A DNA stretch of 64,000 bases from Carnobacterium_A sp047553015 (GTDB lineage: Bacteria; Bacillota; Bacilli; Lactobacillales; Carnobacteriaceae). Location: contig NZ_CP180212.1 in the NCBI RefSeq assembly GCF_047553015.1, positions 1,426,001-1,490,000 on the forward strand, in the 5' to 3' direction. Positions 52,355 through 61,283 of the stretch are shown piece after piece. Positions within the stretch are counted from its first letter, which is position 1. Every line of letters begins with the position of its first letter. The notes under the pieces are model-generated. The model was not told the origin of the DNA. It saw only the letters and a list, made by a program, of their open reading frames with translations, and did not search any database. The position numbers and the translations under genes were made by a program.

Positions 52355-53542
52355 TTAAATCCAGATTCCTGTATCACTTATATTTTCAAGTGTCTTATCA
52401 ATATTTTTTGTCAAGATAGTAACATGGCCCATGATTCGGCCTATTCTTGCTTCATTTTTTCCATAGTAATGAAAATGCCAACTTGGTTTCAAGTGGATTT
52501 GTCTTTCTACACTTTCCATCTGTTCTCCGAAAATAGTGATAGAAACAGCATCTGAAAGCAAGGTGATTTCTGGTAAAGGCCAACCGCAAATCGCTCTTAT
52601 GTGTGTCTCGAATTGAGACATAGAGCAAGCATCAATGCTATAATTTGCTGAGCTGTGAGGACGTGAGACCAACTCACTCACGTATAGCGCACCAGATGGC
52701 GTCAAAAATAATTCTATTCCTATCGTACCCACTAAATCCAAACCCTCCGCTATGGTCTGACTAATGCGTTTGACCTCTTGAGTTACCTCATCTGAAACTC
52801 TTGCTGGTGCAATTGTTTCTTCTAAAAGATTGTCACGGTGAACGATTTCAGTAGTTGGAAATATAGACAGATTACCTGCAGCATTTCGTGAAATCACTAT
52901 CGATAATTCTCGTTCAAATGGAATCCACGCTTCTAAGATACAAGTGCCTTTTTTTAAAAGGAGTTCACATTTTGGAATATCCTCTTCTCCATAGAGAATG
53001 CGCTGACCTTTTTCTTCATTTTCATCATAAATTGTTTTTAACACACATGGAAAGCCGATTGAACTGGTGGCTATCTCAATATCTTCTACTGTTAAAATCA
53101 TCTCATAAGGAGCTAAGTTGACTTTATTCATTTCTAAATAAGCTTTTTCTAATATTCGATCTTGGGCAATAGCTAATAATGTACTCCCCTGAGGTACAGC
53201 AACTGTTTTATTTAGTTCTTCCATTTTGTCTGCATCAATATTTTCAAATTCATACGTTATTACATCGCACTTCATTGCGAAATCTAGTAATGACTCTTGA
53301 TTATCAGGAGCAGCTATAATTTGCCAGTCCGCTACTTGTGCAGCTGAACAATTTTTCTCTGGATATAAAATACCAACTTTATATCCCATTTGCTTTGCAG
53401 CTAATGCCATCATCCTTCCTAATTGGCCTCCGCCAATAATACCAATCGTTTTCCCAGGAACAATTATATTTGGCAATTGCCTCACTACCTTTTCGCTCAT
53501 TTTTTTCTTTACTAGTTTATCAGTTAACTCAGAAACTGTCAT
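52355..53542 (-). CDS. purK: N5-carboxyaminoimidazole ribonucleotide synthase
   Basis: A 395-residue ATP-grasp enzyme that carboxylates AIR. The N-domain has TIGIIGGGQLGRMMALAAKQMGY; the ATP-grasp core has FPCVLKT, ILEAWIPFERELSIVIS and VSELVSRPHSSANYSID. A 14-residue Ser/Lys-rich extension precedes VVRQLPN; AGGGA supports the ATG at 53542. The usual partner purE, just upstream in many genomes, is missing: the UPF0316 gene ends 28 bp before it. Confidence 0.9.
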   Translation of the reverse strand: MTVSELTDKLVKKKMSEKVVRQLPNIIVPGKTIGIIGGGQLGRMMALAAKQMGYKVGILYPEKNCSAAQVADWQIIAAPDNQESLLDFAMKCDVITYEFENIDADKMEELNKTVAVPQGSTLLAIAQDRILEKAYLEMNKVNLAPYEMILTVEDIEIATSSIGFPCVLKTIYDENEEKGQRILYGEEDIPKCELLLKKGTCILEAWIPFERELSIVISRNAAGNLSIFPTTEIVHRDNLLEETIAPARVSDEVTQEVKRISQTIAEGLDLVGTIGIELFLTPSGALYVSELVSRPHSSANYSIDACSMSQFETHIRAICGWPLPEITLLSDAVSITIFGEQMESVERQIHLKPSWHFHYYGKNEARIGRIMGHVTILTKNIDKTLENISDTGIWI

Positions 53543-53570
53543 GAATTATCCCTAAATAAGGGCCTTTTTT

Positions 53571-54128
53571 TTAAAGTTCTCCACGTTGTTTTAATGCACG
53601 CCTTCTTTTCTTGACTTTTTTGGTCCAGAAACCACCACTAATATATTTTGGTTCATAAGAAATAACAAAAGCTTTGGATTCAATTTCACTAATTTGTTTG
53701 TATAGTTTTCGTTCTGATTTACGAGTAGTTAATATCTCTAATACTAACCGATCGCCTTCTTTACCCAAAGCGTAACTCGTTGTAACACCATAGCCTAACT
53801 CTCTTAAAGCTTCAGCGATGTCACTTTTTATATCGGGTACGATAGCCGTTACCATAATGTGCCCTAGTGCCAGGTATTCTTCAATTTGGATGCCCACAGC
53901 GATTCCAACGCCGTAGCCGAGTGCATAAGCTACGATATTCCAAAAGTTATCTAACCGATCAAGAACTAAGCCCAATCCAACAACATAAATAGTAATTTCC
54001 ACCATTGAAACAAAGGGGGCAATTAGTCGATACCCTTTCATGGTCAGCATAAATCGAATCGTATTTAAAGCTACATAAGCTAAATTAATGATAAATATAA
54101 GGCCTAGAAATTGAAAACTTGTATCCAT
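53571..54128 (-). CDS. UPF0316 membrane protein (DUF5698 + DUF2179, YebE-like)
   Basis: A 185-residue protein: three N-terminal helices (residues about 5-95) and a cytosolic DUF2179 domain (ALRELGYGVTTSYALGKEGDR) with a basic C-terminus. In Bacillus subtilis the homologue YebE lies just upstream of the purEKB operon. Here it directly precedes purK, so the synteny is kept but purE is lost. Function unknown. Confidence 0.88.
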   Translation of the reverse strand: MDTSFQFLGLIFIINLAYVALNTIRFMLTMKGYRLIAPFVSMVEITIYVVGLGLVLDRLDNFWNIVAYALGYGVGIAVGIQIEEYLALGHIMVTAIVPDIKSDIAEALRELGYGVTTSYALGKEGDRLVLEILTTRKSERKLYKQISEIESKAFVISYEPKYISGGFWTKKVKKRRRALKQRGEL

Positions 54129-54229
54129 TTTTAAAAATCTCCGATCTGTTAGTGTAATAGTCTATTTCTTTATAAGCCTATCAAACATTCCAAAAATAGC
54201 AAGTAAAACTGGTTCAATTTTTTGTAAAA

Positions 54230-54264
54230 AAATTCTCAGCACAGTGACACTTGGCTGAGAATTT
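54230..54264 (-). terminator. Terminator of pbuX
   Basis: A perfect 11-bp stem, AAATTCTCAGC (54230-54240) with GCTGAGAATTT (54254-54264), A-run to the left giving a T-run on the minus strand. Confidence 0.85.
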
Positions 54265-54302
54265 CATTTTTAAAGAAATAGATGACTCGATTAAAGAATA
54301 AA

Positions 54303-55628
54303 TTAAACGGTTTCTGGTAAATCTATCAGATTTCCTTCCTCTACCACCATTTCAACTGCTTGTTTTTTACGGCCATGATGAGAAAGAATATTCAGCGTGA
54401 TAGCTGTAACACTCGTCATGACGATGCCATTTCCTGTAAAGGTTTGAACAGCTGCTGGTAAGTTAGCAAATAGTTCTGGTACAACCGTTACGCCTAAGCC
54501 AAGTCCTAGCGATAAGGCGACAATCATTAAGTTGCCATCTTCATTTAAATCAACCTGACTCAACATTTTAACTCCTTGAGTCGCAACCATTCCAAATAAA
54601 ATCATCATGGCTCCACCTAAAACAGGTTCAGGAATGATTGTAGCAAATGCACCAATTTTAGGGACAAGTCCTAGAACCATTAAAAAGCCTGCTGCAAAAT
54701 AAATAGGTTTGCGTGTGCGAATGCCAGACATTTGAACCAAACCGACATTTTGTGAAAAAGCGGTATAAGGGAATGTGTTAAAAATCCCTCCTAAAATAAT
54801 GGCCAATCCTTCTGCACGGTAGCCTTTTTTCAAGTGTTCTTCTTCGATTGTTTGACCAGTTACTTCTCCTAATGCGAAATAAACACCAGTAGATTCAACC
54901 ATACTAACAATTGAAATTAAAATCATCGTTAAAATAGAAGACCACTCAAATATAGGTGCCCCGAAGTAAAACGGTTGTGGAAAATGAAACCATGTTGCTT
55001 CTGCTACTGGAGCTAAGGTAACGAGTCCCATAAATGAGCCAACAATCGTCCCTATAATTAAACCGATAATAATAGCTAATGAATGAATAAAGCCTTTTGC
55101 AAACAATTGAATGCCTAGAATAATCGCAACAGTTAAGAAAGCTAAGAATAAGTACTTGCCTGAACCAAAATCAGCAGCTGATTTCATTCCACCGCCCATC
55201 TTCTCAATGCCAACTGGGATAAGGGTCAAACCAATCACTGTAATAACCGTTCCCGTCACAACCGGTGGAAAAAACCGTTTGATTTTTGAAAATAATCCAG
55301 CAATCAGAATAATAAAGATTCCTGAAGCAATAATTGAGCCATACATCGCTCCGATACTCTTAGTTGTACCAATTAATATTAAAGGAGAAACAGCCTGCAT
55401 CGCACAACCCAGTACAACGGGTAGACCTATTCCAAAATAGCGGTTAACAACTAATTGCAATACTGTTGCAACGCCACACATGAAAATATCGATGGATACG
55501 AGGTAAGTCATTTGTTCTGAATTGAATCCAATTGCACTTCCAATTAATAAAGGAACTAAAATCGCTCCCGCATACATAGCTAACACATGTTGCAATCCTA
55601 AAGCCGCTGCTTTTGAGTTTGTTAACAT
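54303..55628 (-). CDS. pbuX: Xanthine permease
   Basis: A 441-residue nucleobase:cation symporter-2 family protein with about 12-14 helices; conserved parts include GLQHVLAMYAGAILVPLLIG at the N-terminus, LPVVLGCAMQAVSPLI and the NAT-signature region QNVGLVQMSGIRTRK. It takes up xanthine. It follows xpt by one base and shares its riboswitch-controlled transcript. Confidence 0.94.
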   Translation of the reverse strand: MLTNSKAAALGLQHVLAMYAGAILVPLLIGSAIGFNSEQMTYLVSIDIFMCGVATVLQLVVNRYFGIGLPVVLGCAMQAVSPLILIGTTKSIGAMYGSIIASGIFIILIAGLFSKIKRFFPPVVTGTVITVIGLTLIPVGIEKMGGGMKSAADFGSGKYLFLAFLTVAIILGIQLFAKGFIHSLAIIIGLIIGTIVGSFMGLVTLAPVAEATWFHFPQPFYFGAPIFEWSSILTMILISIVSMVESTGVYFALGEVTGQTIEEEHLKKGYRAEGLAIILGGIFNTFPYTAFSQNVGLVQMSGIRTRKPIYFAAGFLMVLGLVPKIGAFATIIPEPVLGGAMMILFGMVATQGVKMLSQVDLNEDGNLMIVALSLGLGLGVTVVPELFANLPAAVQTFTGNGIVMTSVTAITLNILSHHGRKKQAVEMVVEEGNLIDLPETV

Positions 55629-55629
55629 T

Positions 55630-56217
55630 TTATTTATTCTCCTCTTCTTCTACAAATTTAACGACACCTTTTTCAAATGCACGAATACGGGCCAAAGACA
55701 AAATATCATACCCTAATTCTTCTAAATCTTTGCGCCCAGGTTGAAATGATTTTTCTATCACCATTCCAATCCCAGCAATAGATGCTTCAGCTTGACGGCA
55801 AATCTCAATTAGCCCTTTTGCTGCTTGTCCATTTGCTAAAAAGTCATCAATTAGTAAAATATGATCGGTTGCATCTAAAAAATTTCTTGAAACGGTGATT
55901 TTGTTTGTTACCCCTTTTGTGAATGAATGAACACTTGTAGTATATAAATTATCAATTAATGTCAGACTTTTATGCTTACGAGCAAAGATAACTGGAATGC
56001 CTAATTTTAGTCCTGCAAAAACAGCTGGTGCTATCCCTGAAGTTTCAATTGTTAGAATTTTTGTGATGCCTTTATTTGCAAAATAGTTAGCAAATTCATT
56101 TCCCATGGCCTGCATTAAAACTGGATCAATTTGATGATTTAGAAAATTATCTACTTTCAAAACATCTTCTCCTAATACAACGCCGTCCTTTAAAATACGT
56201 TCTTCTAATAATTTCAT
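55630..56217 (-). CDS. xpt: Xanthine phosphoribosyltransferase
   Basis: A 195-residue type I PRTase that converts xanthine plus PRPP to XMP. The PRPP loop ILLIDDFLANGQAAKGL and MKLLEERILKDGVVLGED are typical. The first gene after the guanine riboswitch. GGGTAGG before ATGATAATG puts the start at the ATG at 56217; two codons earlier is possible but closer to the ribosome site. Confidence 0.95.
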   Translation of the reverse strand: MKLLEERILKDGVVLGEDVLKVDNFLNHQIDPVLMQAMGNEFANYFANKGITKILTIETSGIAPAVFAGLKLGIPVIFARKHKSLTLIDNLYTTSVHSFTKGVTNKITVSRNFLDATDHILLIDDFLANGQAAKGLIEICRQAEASIAGIGMVIEKSFQPGRKDLEELGYDILSLARIRAFEKGVVKFVEEEENK

Positions 56218-56269
56218 TATCATCCTACCCTTCTTTTAGATACATGATTTATTTCTTTTGAAAACAAAA

Positions 56270-56337
56270 AGAGGCCTTTTTAACTTTTGCTTTGTTTCAT
56301 ACCAAAGCAAAGTTAAAAAAGGCCTCTAAATTCAATT
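56270..56337 (-). terminator. Riboswitch-controlled terminator of xpt-pbuX
   Basis: A 25-bp near-perfect stem (56270-56294 with 56313-56337, both ending in GGCCTC/GAGGCC) followed by TTTTTGTTTT on the minus strand. It lies between the aptamer and xpt, the usual attenuator position. Confidence 0.9.
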
Positions 56338-56365
56338 GAATTCAGCTCATTTTTAGTTCTTTACT

Positions 56366-56426
56366 TATAGTCCAGTATTTACGGTACTGGGTAGAAACTT
56401 GCCGACCTTATTTCGGCATTATATAA
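56366..56426 (-). promoter_or_regulatory. Purine riboswitch aptamer, guanine type
   Basis: On the minus strand it reads TATATAAT (P1), then GTTTCTACC, then ACCGTAAAT, then GGACTATA, the standard purine aptamer landmarks. The specificity position in the final GACTAT is C, so guanine or hypoxanthine is expected, not adenine. Ligand would favour the downstream terminator and shut off xanthine uptake. Confidence 0.95.
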
Positions 56427-56441
56427 GTTGATGTCGTATTG

Positions 56442-56470
56442 AATATACTTTTTTTCTCTTCAAACGTCAA
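56442..56470 (-). promoter_or_regulatory. SigA promoter of xpt-pbuX
   Basis: TTGACG (-35, 56465-56470) and TATATT (-10, 56442-56447) with a 17-bp spacer, ending about 16 bp before the aptamer. Confidence 0.78.
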
Positions 56471-56550
56471 TAGTTTTTTTAATCTTCTCATTAAACTATC
56501 AGTATTAATGAACTTTATTATATGAAACACGATAATTGTTCGGTTATAAA

Positions 56551-56588
56551 AAAAAGTTCAAAAATGTAGTTGCCCATTTTTGAACTTT
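56551..56588 (-). terminator. Terminator of the CNNM/CBS gene
   Basis: A perfect 15-bp stem, AAAAGTTCAAAAATG (56551-56565) with CATTTTTGAACTTTT (56574-56588), with T-runs on both sides. Confidence 0.85.
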
Positions 56589-56626
56589 TTTATGCTTAGT
56601 TAACTGGCTACTAAAAAATGAGGTCG

Positions 56627-57952
56627 TTAATTATTTGTTAGTTCTTTCGAAATGGTATCAACATATAAGTTAACTAGTCTAGAACCTTCTATATCATTAG
56701 CCGTAAAGAGGTAATCTGCGTAGTTCACTGCAGCTTCTTCACCTAGTTGAGGAATACTGCCGTGTTGCATGATGAAAAAACCCGCTATCGAGTCCACATC
56801 ATTGGATTCTATCGTTGTATTAAAAAACTCATTGAATTTAGAAAGAGGTGCGGATCCATCTACTAAATAGCGTGTCTCGCTTATTGTCTGAATCATGCTA
56901 TACGTTTCATCGTACTCATCGTCAATGTCGCCAACAATCTCTTCTAATAAGTCCTCTAAGGTTGCTATCCCAACAACTCCACCATACTCATCATTTAAGA
57001 TAGCCATTTGGTTGCGTGTGCGTTTTAACTCATACAACAAATCATCCATAAAGATCGTCTCTGGTACGTACAATGGCGGATTTAAGATGTCTTTGATATC
57101 AATATCATCCAACTGAGTCGTTCTTGAAGCTTTTAGCAAGTTTTTTACATGGACAATACCAATAATGTTATCTTTATCGGATACATAAACCGGTACACGT
57201 GAAAATCTACAATCTAATAATAATGGAATATTTTCTTTTGTTCCATCCTCATAATCAATCATAAAAGTATCGGTTCGAGGAACCATAATCTCACGTGCCA
57301 TTTTTGTATCCATGGATAAAACACCTTTTAACATAGTAAATTGATCAACATCAATCGCACCTTTTGCTTGGCTATTTTCTAAATAAGAACGAAACTCATC
57401 ACGAGTCATTTTTTCTTCTTGTTTAGAGAAATCAATTGGTGTCATTTTCTTCAATAAACTCGTTGATAATGAGAGTAATTTTACAAAAGGTGTAAAAATA
57501 ATTTGTGCTACTCTAATCGGTCCAGCAGTGAAGCGAGCGACTTCTTCTGCTTTTTGCAAAGCAACTTGCTTGGGATATAACTCACCAAAAACAAGCGTAA
57601 CGTAAGATAAAATGACTGTTACCAATACAACTGCTAGTTGTTTCCCACCTGGAATGTTTGTTAACAAAGGTTCCAAGCGTGAAGCAAAGCTTGTCGCAGC
57701 TGAGGCACTCGAAATAAATCCTGCTAATGTGATGGCTACTTGAATGGTTGCAAGAAAATTATCTGAGTTTGCTAATAAGTTCAATACTGCAGCTGACTTT
57801 TTATCGCCTTGGGCAGCTTTCTCTCTTACTTTGCTTTGGTTTAACGATACGAATGCCATTTCTGCTGAAGCAAAGAAAGCATTGATACCTGTTAGAACAA
57901 TGATAAATAAAATTTGTCCTAACATCGACTGACTGTCGGGGTCTGGATTCAT
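56627..57952 (-). CDS. CNNM-CBS-CorC membrane protein (HlyC/CorC family)
   Basis: A 441-residue protein: a CNNM/DUF21 membrane domain (about 1-190, AFFASAEMAFVSLNQSKV), two CBS domains (about 205-325; MVPRTDTFMIDY, RVPVYVSDKDNIIGIVH) and a C-terminal CorC/HlyC domain (NEFFNTTIESNDVDSIAGF). Members are linked to Mg2+/Co2+ export. Starting at the ATG at 57952 puts GGAG upstream; the longer frame adds a hydrophobic lead with no support. Confidence 0.9.
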   Translation of the reverse strand: MNPDPDSQSMLGQILFIIVLTGINAFFASAEMAFVSLNQSKVREKAAQGDKKSAAVLNLLANSDNFLATIQVAITLAGFISSASAATSFASRLEPLLTNIPGGKQLAVVLVTVILSYVTLVFGELYPKQVALQKAEEVARFTAGPIRVAQIIFTPFVKLLSLSTSLLKKMTPIDFSKQEEKMTRDEFRSYLENSQAKGAIDVDQFTMLKGVLSMDTKMAREIMVPRTDTFMIDYEDGTKENIPLLLDCRFSRVPVYVSDKDNIIGIVHVKNLLKASRTTQLDDIDIKDILNPPLYVPETIFMDDLLYELKRTRNQMAILNDEYGGVVGIATLEDLLEEIVGDIDDEYDETYSMIQTISETRYLVDGSAPLSKFNEFFNTTIESNDVDSIAGFFIMQHGSIPQLGEEAAVNYADYLFTANDIEGSRLVNLYVDTISKELTNN

Positions 57953-58137
57953 AAATAGTGGTCTCCTTTTTAATAGTTGCGTTTTTTCGATTAAAAAAAA
58001 CATACCATAATTTAAAGCTCATAGCAAATTAGTTTTCTTCTTTTATTGCTTTATAATAAGAAACTTTAATAGTCGTTTTTTTATTTTATTCATTGAATTG
58101 TGCAGTCTGATTCGTTCTAAAAAAGAAAAAATAGCTG

Positions 58138-58158
58138 AGAGGGTAACGATCACCCTCT
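58138..58158 (-). terminator. Terminator after the PBP gene
   Basis: AGAGGGT (58138-58144) with ACCCTCT (58152-58158), with T-runs on both strands. Confidence 0.7.
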
Positions 58159-58210
58159 TTACTATTTCCTATTTTACTCAATGCTCAGAAATCAAAGCGC
58201 TCAGTATCTT

Positions 58211-60262
58211 TTAATTTAATAGATCTTCTATTTTTCCTAAGAGAGGTTTCATCGTTGCAGTAACGTCTCCACTTGATTTATCTTCAATCGTTGCTACCAT
58301 TAGATAGCTCTTATTTTCTGCATCAAAAGTTAAAAGAAATCCATTTGTATTCGCATCTTCGCCTTCTACTTCTGATGCAGTTGTTTCAGCTGTTCCTGTT
58401 TTTGCTGCTAGATTCTTTTTATTCAATGATGCAAGGCTATGCGCCGTTCCTTCAGGTTTTTCAATGACTTTAATTAACTTATTTTTCACTATATTCGCAG
58501 ATTCTGCAGTCACAGCCATTTTGGGTTCAGCTGTTTTTTGATTAACCGTTAATTTAGGATAAATCAACTGGCCTTCATTTGCAAAAACTGAAAACGATAC
58601 GGCTTGTTGGATAGGATTTAGTAAGAGTTGACCTTGTCCGTAAGCTGTATCCGCTAATAATTTTTCATTCGCTAGTGTTCCATCATTTGATAGCTGAGCT
58701 GGATTCATTGCTATTGGTAAGTCTAGCTTTTCTCCAAAAATAAACTTAGATAGTCCTTCTTCGTATTTTTTTTGTCCCATTTCTAAAGCTTCTTTAGCGA
58801 AATAGATATTATCAGAATAAACTAAAGCTGACTCTAAATTTACTTGTGGTGTATCTGAAACACGGACAATAAAGTGATTTCCCCATGATGAATCTTTTTG
58901 CCATGTTAGGCCATCAATTTTGTGGGTTTCATCTACTGTTGTCACTCCAGCATCTAATCCAATAGCTGCTGTAATTGTCTTAAACGTTGAACCAGGAGCA
59001 TACCCTGATGCAAAACGTGATAAGAAAGGATTCTTTATATCATCTGTATACTTTTGGTAGTCTTTTGTACTGATGCCCATCGTCATTTGATTCGCATCAT
59101 AAGAAGGCGTACTGACTAGTGACAACAGACTGCCGTCTTTAGGATCCATAAAAACAGCTGAGCCTTTTTCAGCTTTTAATTGTTCGTAAGCTGCTTTTTG
59201 AAGTTTCGCATTGATGGTTAATGTAATGTCTTCACCATTTTTTAATTCCATTTCTTGAATGACTTTCTTTAACTGACCTTCTTTGTTGTTAATAACGATT
59301 CTTCCACCTTTTTGACCACTTAAGCGCTCATTAAAAGCTGCTTCTAGCCCAGCTTTTCCGATAATATCTCCAGCTTGTAGGCTTGGATTTTTTTCACTAT
59401 CTTCTGCTGTTGTTTCTCCAACATACCCAATCAGATGTGCTGCGGCTTCGTTCAGTGGATACGTACGAAGGGTTTTTTCTTGGTAAAGTACTCCTGGTAC
59501 TTCGGGAGTTTCTCCATCTCTTACAACTTTAAAAGGCACAAAGCTTTCTGGTAAAACCCATTCAGCAGCTAGCTTATTTTCTAGTTGTTCTACTGGGATA
59601 CTGTATTTTTCACTAATAACAGCTAATTTTTTGCTTTTTTCTATTCCTTCGCCTAAAACCTCAGGGTATAACCCAGCATCCCAGAACTTTCCTTCTGTTG
59701 CTAAGGGAGAACCATCTTTTGAAAGAATGTCTCCACGCTCGCCAATCGTTGTCGTTAAACTAATTTTGTCTTTTAACTCAAGATCGGGAAAAATGAGTTT
59801 TGTGCTCCAATTCACTCGATAGTTCTCTTTTTCTTTACTCATAGTCGTGACATATGCTTGTGTTTCTAATTTCCCTAAAGAAGTCGTCATTTGCATCTTA
59901 TAGGCAACATCATATCGATCTTTGTCTTTGTTTAAGATAGACTCCACATCAGAAACCGTTACCTCTGAAACACCCACTCCACCATAGATTGCTTCATAGC
60001 GCTCCTTTAGTGCTTCTTTAGTGTACTTTATTTTTTCTAGTGACTTTTGTGAGACCAACTGACTTAATTTTGAGTAATCTTGCTTTTCTAAAGCATTAAC
60101 ATACGAGTCAACCGTTTGTTGTGCTGCTTTTTCATCCTTTTGTTTTGACCAAAAATAGTATCCTGCTCCTGCACCAATAAGTGTGACGAGAATTAGACTA
60201 AGTGCAACAACTATCTTCCATGTTGGTTGCTTTTTCTTTTTATTGCGTCTTATTGTTTCCAC
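58211..60262 (-). CDS. Class B penicillin-binding protein, PBP2a/PBP5-like
   Basis: A 683-residue transpeptidase: a basic cytosolic start, one TM helix (about 16-37), a MecA-N/NTF2-like domain (about 40-155), a PBP dimerisation domain (about 170-335) and the transpeptidase domain. Active-site motifs: SxxK GSTFK (S425), SDN (483-485) and KTGT (621-624). The layout is that of the low-affinity B1 group (E. faecium PBP5, S. aureus PBP2a). Whether it lowers beta-lactam affinity cannot be told from sequence alone. It is followed, 58 bp upstream, by a TIM-barrel gene in the same direction. Confidence 0.92.
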   Translation of the reverse strand: METIRRNKKKKQPTWKIVVALSLILVTLIGAGAGYYFWSKQKDEKAAQQTVDSYVNALEKQDYSKLSQLVSQKSLEKIKYTKEALKERYEAIYGGVGVSEVTVSDVESILNKDKDRYDVAYKMQMTTSLGKLETQAYVTTMSKEKENYRVNWSTKLIFPDLELKDKISLTTTIGERGDILSKDGSPLATEGKFWDAGLYPEVLGEGIEKSKKLAVISEKYSIPVEQLENKLAAEWVLPESFVPFKVVRDGETPEVPGVLYQEKTLRTYPLNEAAAHLIGYVGETTAEDSEKNPSLQAGDIIGKAGLEAAFNERLSGQKGGRIVINNKEGQLKKVIQEMELKNGEDITLTINAKLQKAAYEQLKAEKGSAVFMDPKDGSLLSLVSTPSYDANQMTMGISTKDYQKYTDDIKNPFLSRFASGYAPGSTFKTITAAIGLDAGVTTVDETHKIDGLTWQKDSSWGNHFIVRVSDTPQVNLESALVYSDNIYFAKEALEMGQKKYEEGLSKFIFGEKLDLPIAMNPAQLSNDGTLANEKLLADTAYGQGQLLLNPIQQAVSFSVFANEGQLIYPKLTVNQKTAEPKMAVTAESANIVKNKLIKVIEKPEGTAHSLASLNKKNLAAKTGTAETTASEVEGEDANTNGFLLTFDAENKSYLMVATIEDKSSGDVTATMKPLLGKIEDLLN

Positions 60263-60320
60263 TCATTTGCCTCCTTTTTTATTTTTTTAGAATAAAGCCA
60301 GTAGATTTTTTACGTTATTT

Positions 60321-61031
60321 TTATGCATGATGTTCTGAATCTTCAGCCTTTTCTTCTTCTTCTATACGGTATTTCTTCATTTTCTTGCTAAACAATTCTC
60401 CATTACTTGGCGGTGTATACGTAATCGCATTAGCTCCTGCTTCTATTGTTCTTTGGATACTTTCTAGAGTCGGTCCACCTGTTGCTATAATCGGTAGTTC
60501 TGGGAATGCTTGACGGACTTCTCTGACGATATTAGCGGTATTCGCTGCACCACTGATATTTACAATATCAACTCCAGCATCTAGTTTTTCTTGAATGTCT
60601 GTAAATTCCGAAACGACTGTTAGAATAATTGGAATATCAACTATACCGTTTACCTCACTTATCGTACTTAAAGGTGTCGGTGAGTTTAATACGACACTGA
60701 TACAGCCGTGTGCTTCAGCAAATAGAGCAATATTAGACGATCTAGGGCCGTGAGTTAACCCTCCACCAACTCCTGCAACAACAGGCATATTCGCTACCGT
60801 TGTGATACCATTAACAACGGCTGGATGAGGTGTAAACGGGTAGACAGCTATTATTGCATCTGCATTATTATTCATAATAATAGCAATATCTGTTGTAAAA
60901 ATAAATGAGCGAATTCGTTTGCCATTAATGACAATCCCACTCGCTTTGCGAATAATCTCAGGTACTTTAATGTAATCTCTTCTCAAATCTGTTGTAATTT
61001 TTGGAACTTTCTTTTTAATGCGTTCCTCCAT
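60321..61031 (-). CDS. Phosphate-binding TIM-barrel protein
   Basis: A 236-residue soluble (beta/alpha)8 protein. VVAGVGGGLTHGPRSSN, VDIVNISGAANTANIV and LPIIATGGPTLESIQRTIEAGANAI have the look of a phosphate-binding barrel (NanE/ThiG-like). Often annotated only as 'hydrolase'; no function is proven. It precedes the PBP gene in the transcription direction with a 58-bp gap and might be co-transcribed. The acidic, Glu/His-rich C-terminus (EEEEKAEDSEHHA) is unusual. Confidence 0.75.
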   Translation of the reverse strand: MEERIKKKVPKITTDLRRDYIKVPEIIRKASGIVINGKRIRSFIFTTDIAIIMNNNADAIIAVYPFTPHPAVVNGITTVANMPVVAGVGGGLTHGPRSSNIALFAEAHGCISVVLNSPTPLSTISEVNGIVDIPIILTVVSEFTDIQEKLDAGVDIVNISGAANTANIVREVRQAFPELPIIATGGPTLESIQRTIEAGANAITYTPPSNGELFSKKMKKYRIEEEEKAEDSEHHA

Positions 61032-61111
61032 TTATTTAACCTCCTAGTATCTTTAACCCTTTTTTACTCGTTTTTTAAAGCTTGGCGTCTTTTTATGAAT
61101 TCTATTGGAAT

Positions 61112-61172
61112 TTGGACAAGTGCTTGATTCCTTATTCTCAACTTGCCTATTTTTACACATAAATAGATAAGT
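61112..61172. repeat. CTTGnC dyad element in the spacer before the TIM-barrel gene
   Basis: ACTTGCCTATTT (61141-61152) and AAATAGATAAGT (61161-61172) form a 12-bp arm with one mismatch, and GGACAAG lies nearby (61114-61120). The arms resemble those bounding the tandem repeats at 30-31 kb and the dyads at 3.8 kb. There is no gene in this 252-bp spacer. Confidence 0.45.
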
Positions 61173-61283
61173 GAAGACTCATTTTAGTTTCACTCAGTTG
61201 AATCTCTCTCTTAATAGACAAATCGAGTCATTTTTCTTCTAAACTCGGCTAAATATTGGAACACTAGTAAAAACTCTCGTTAC

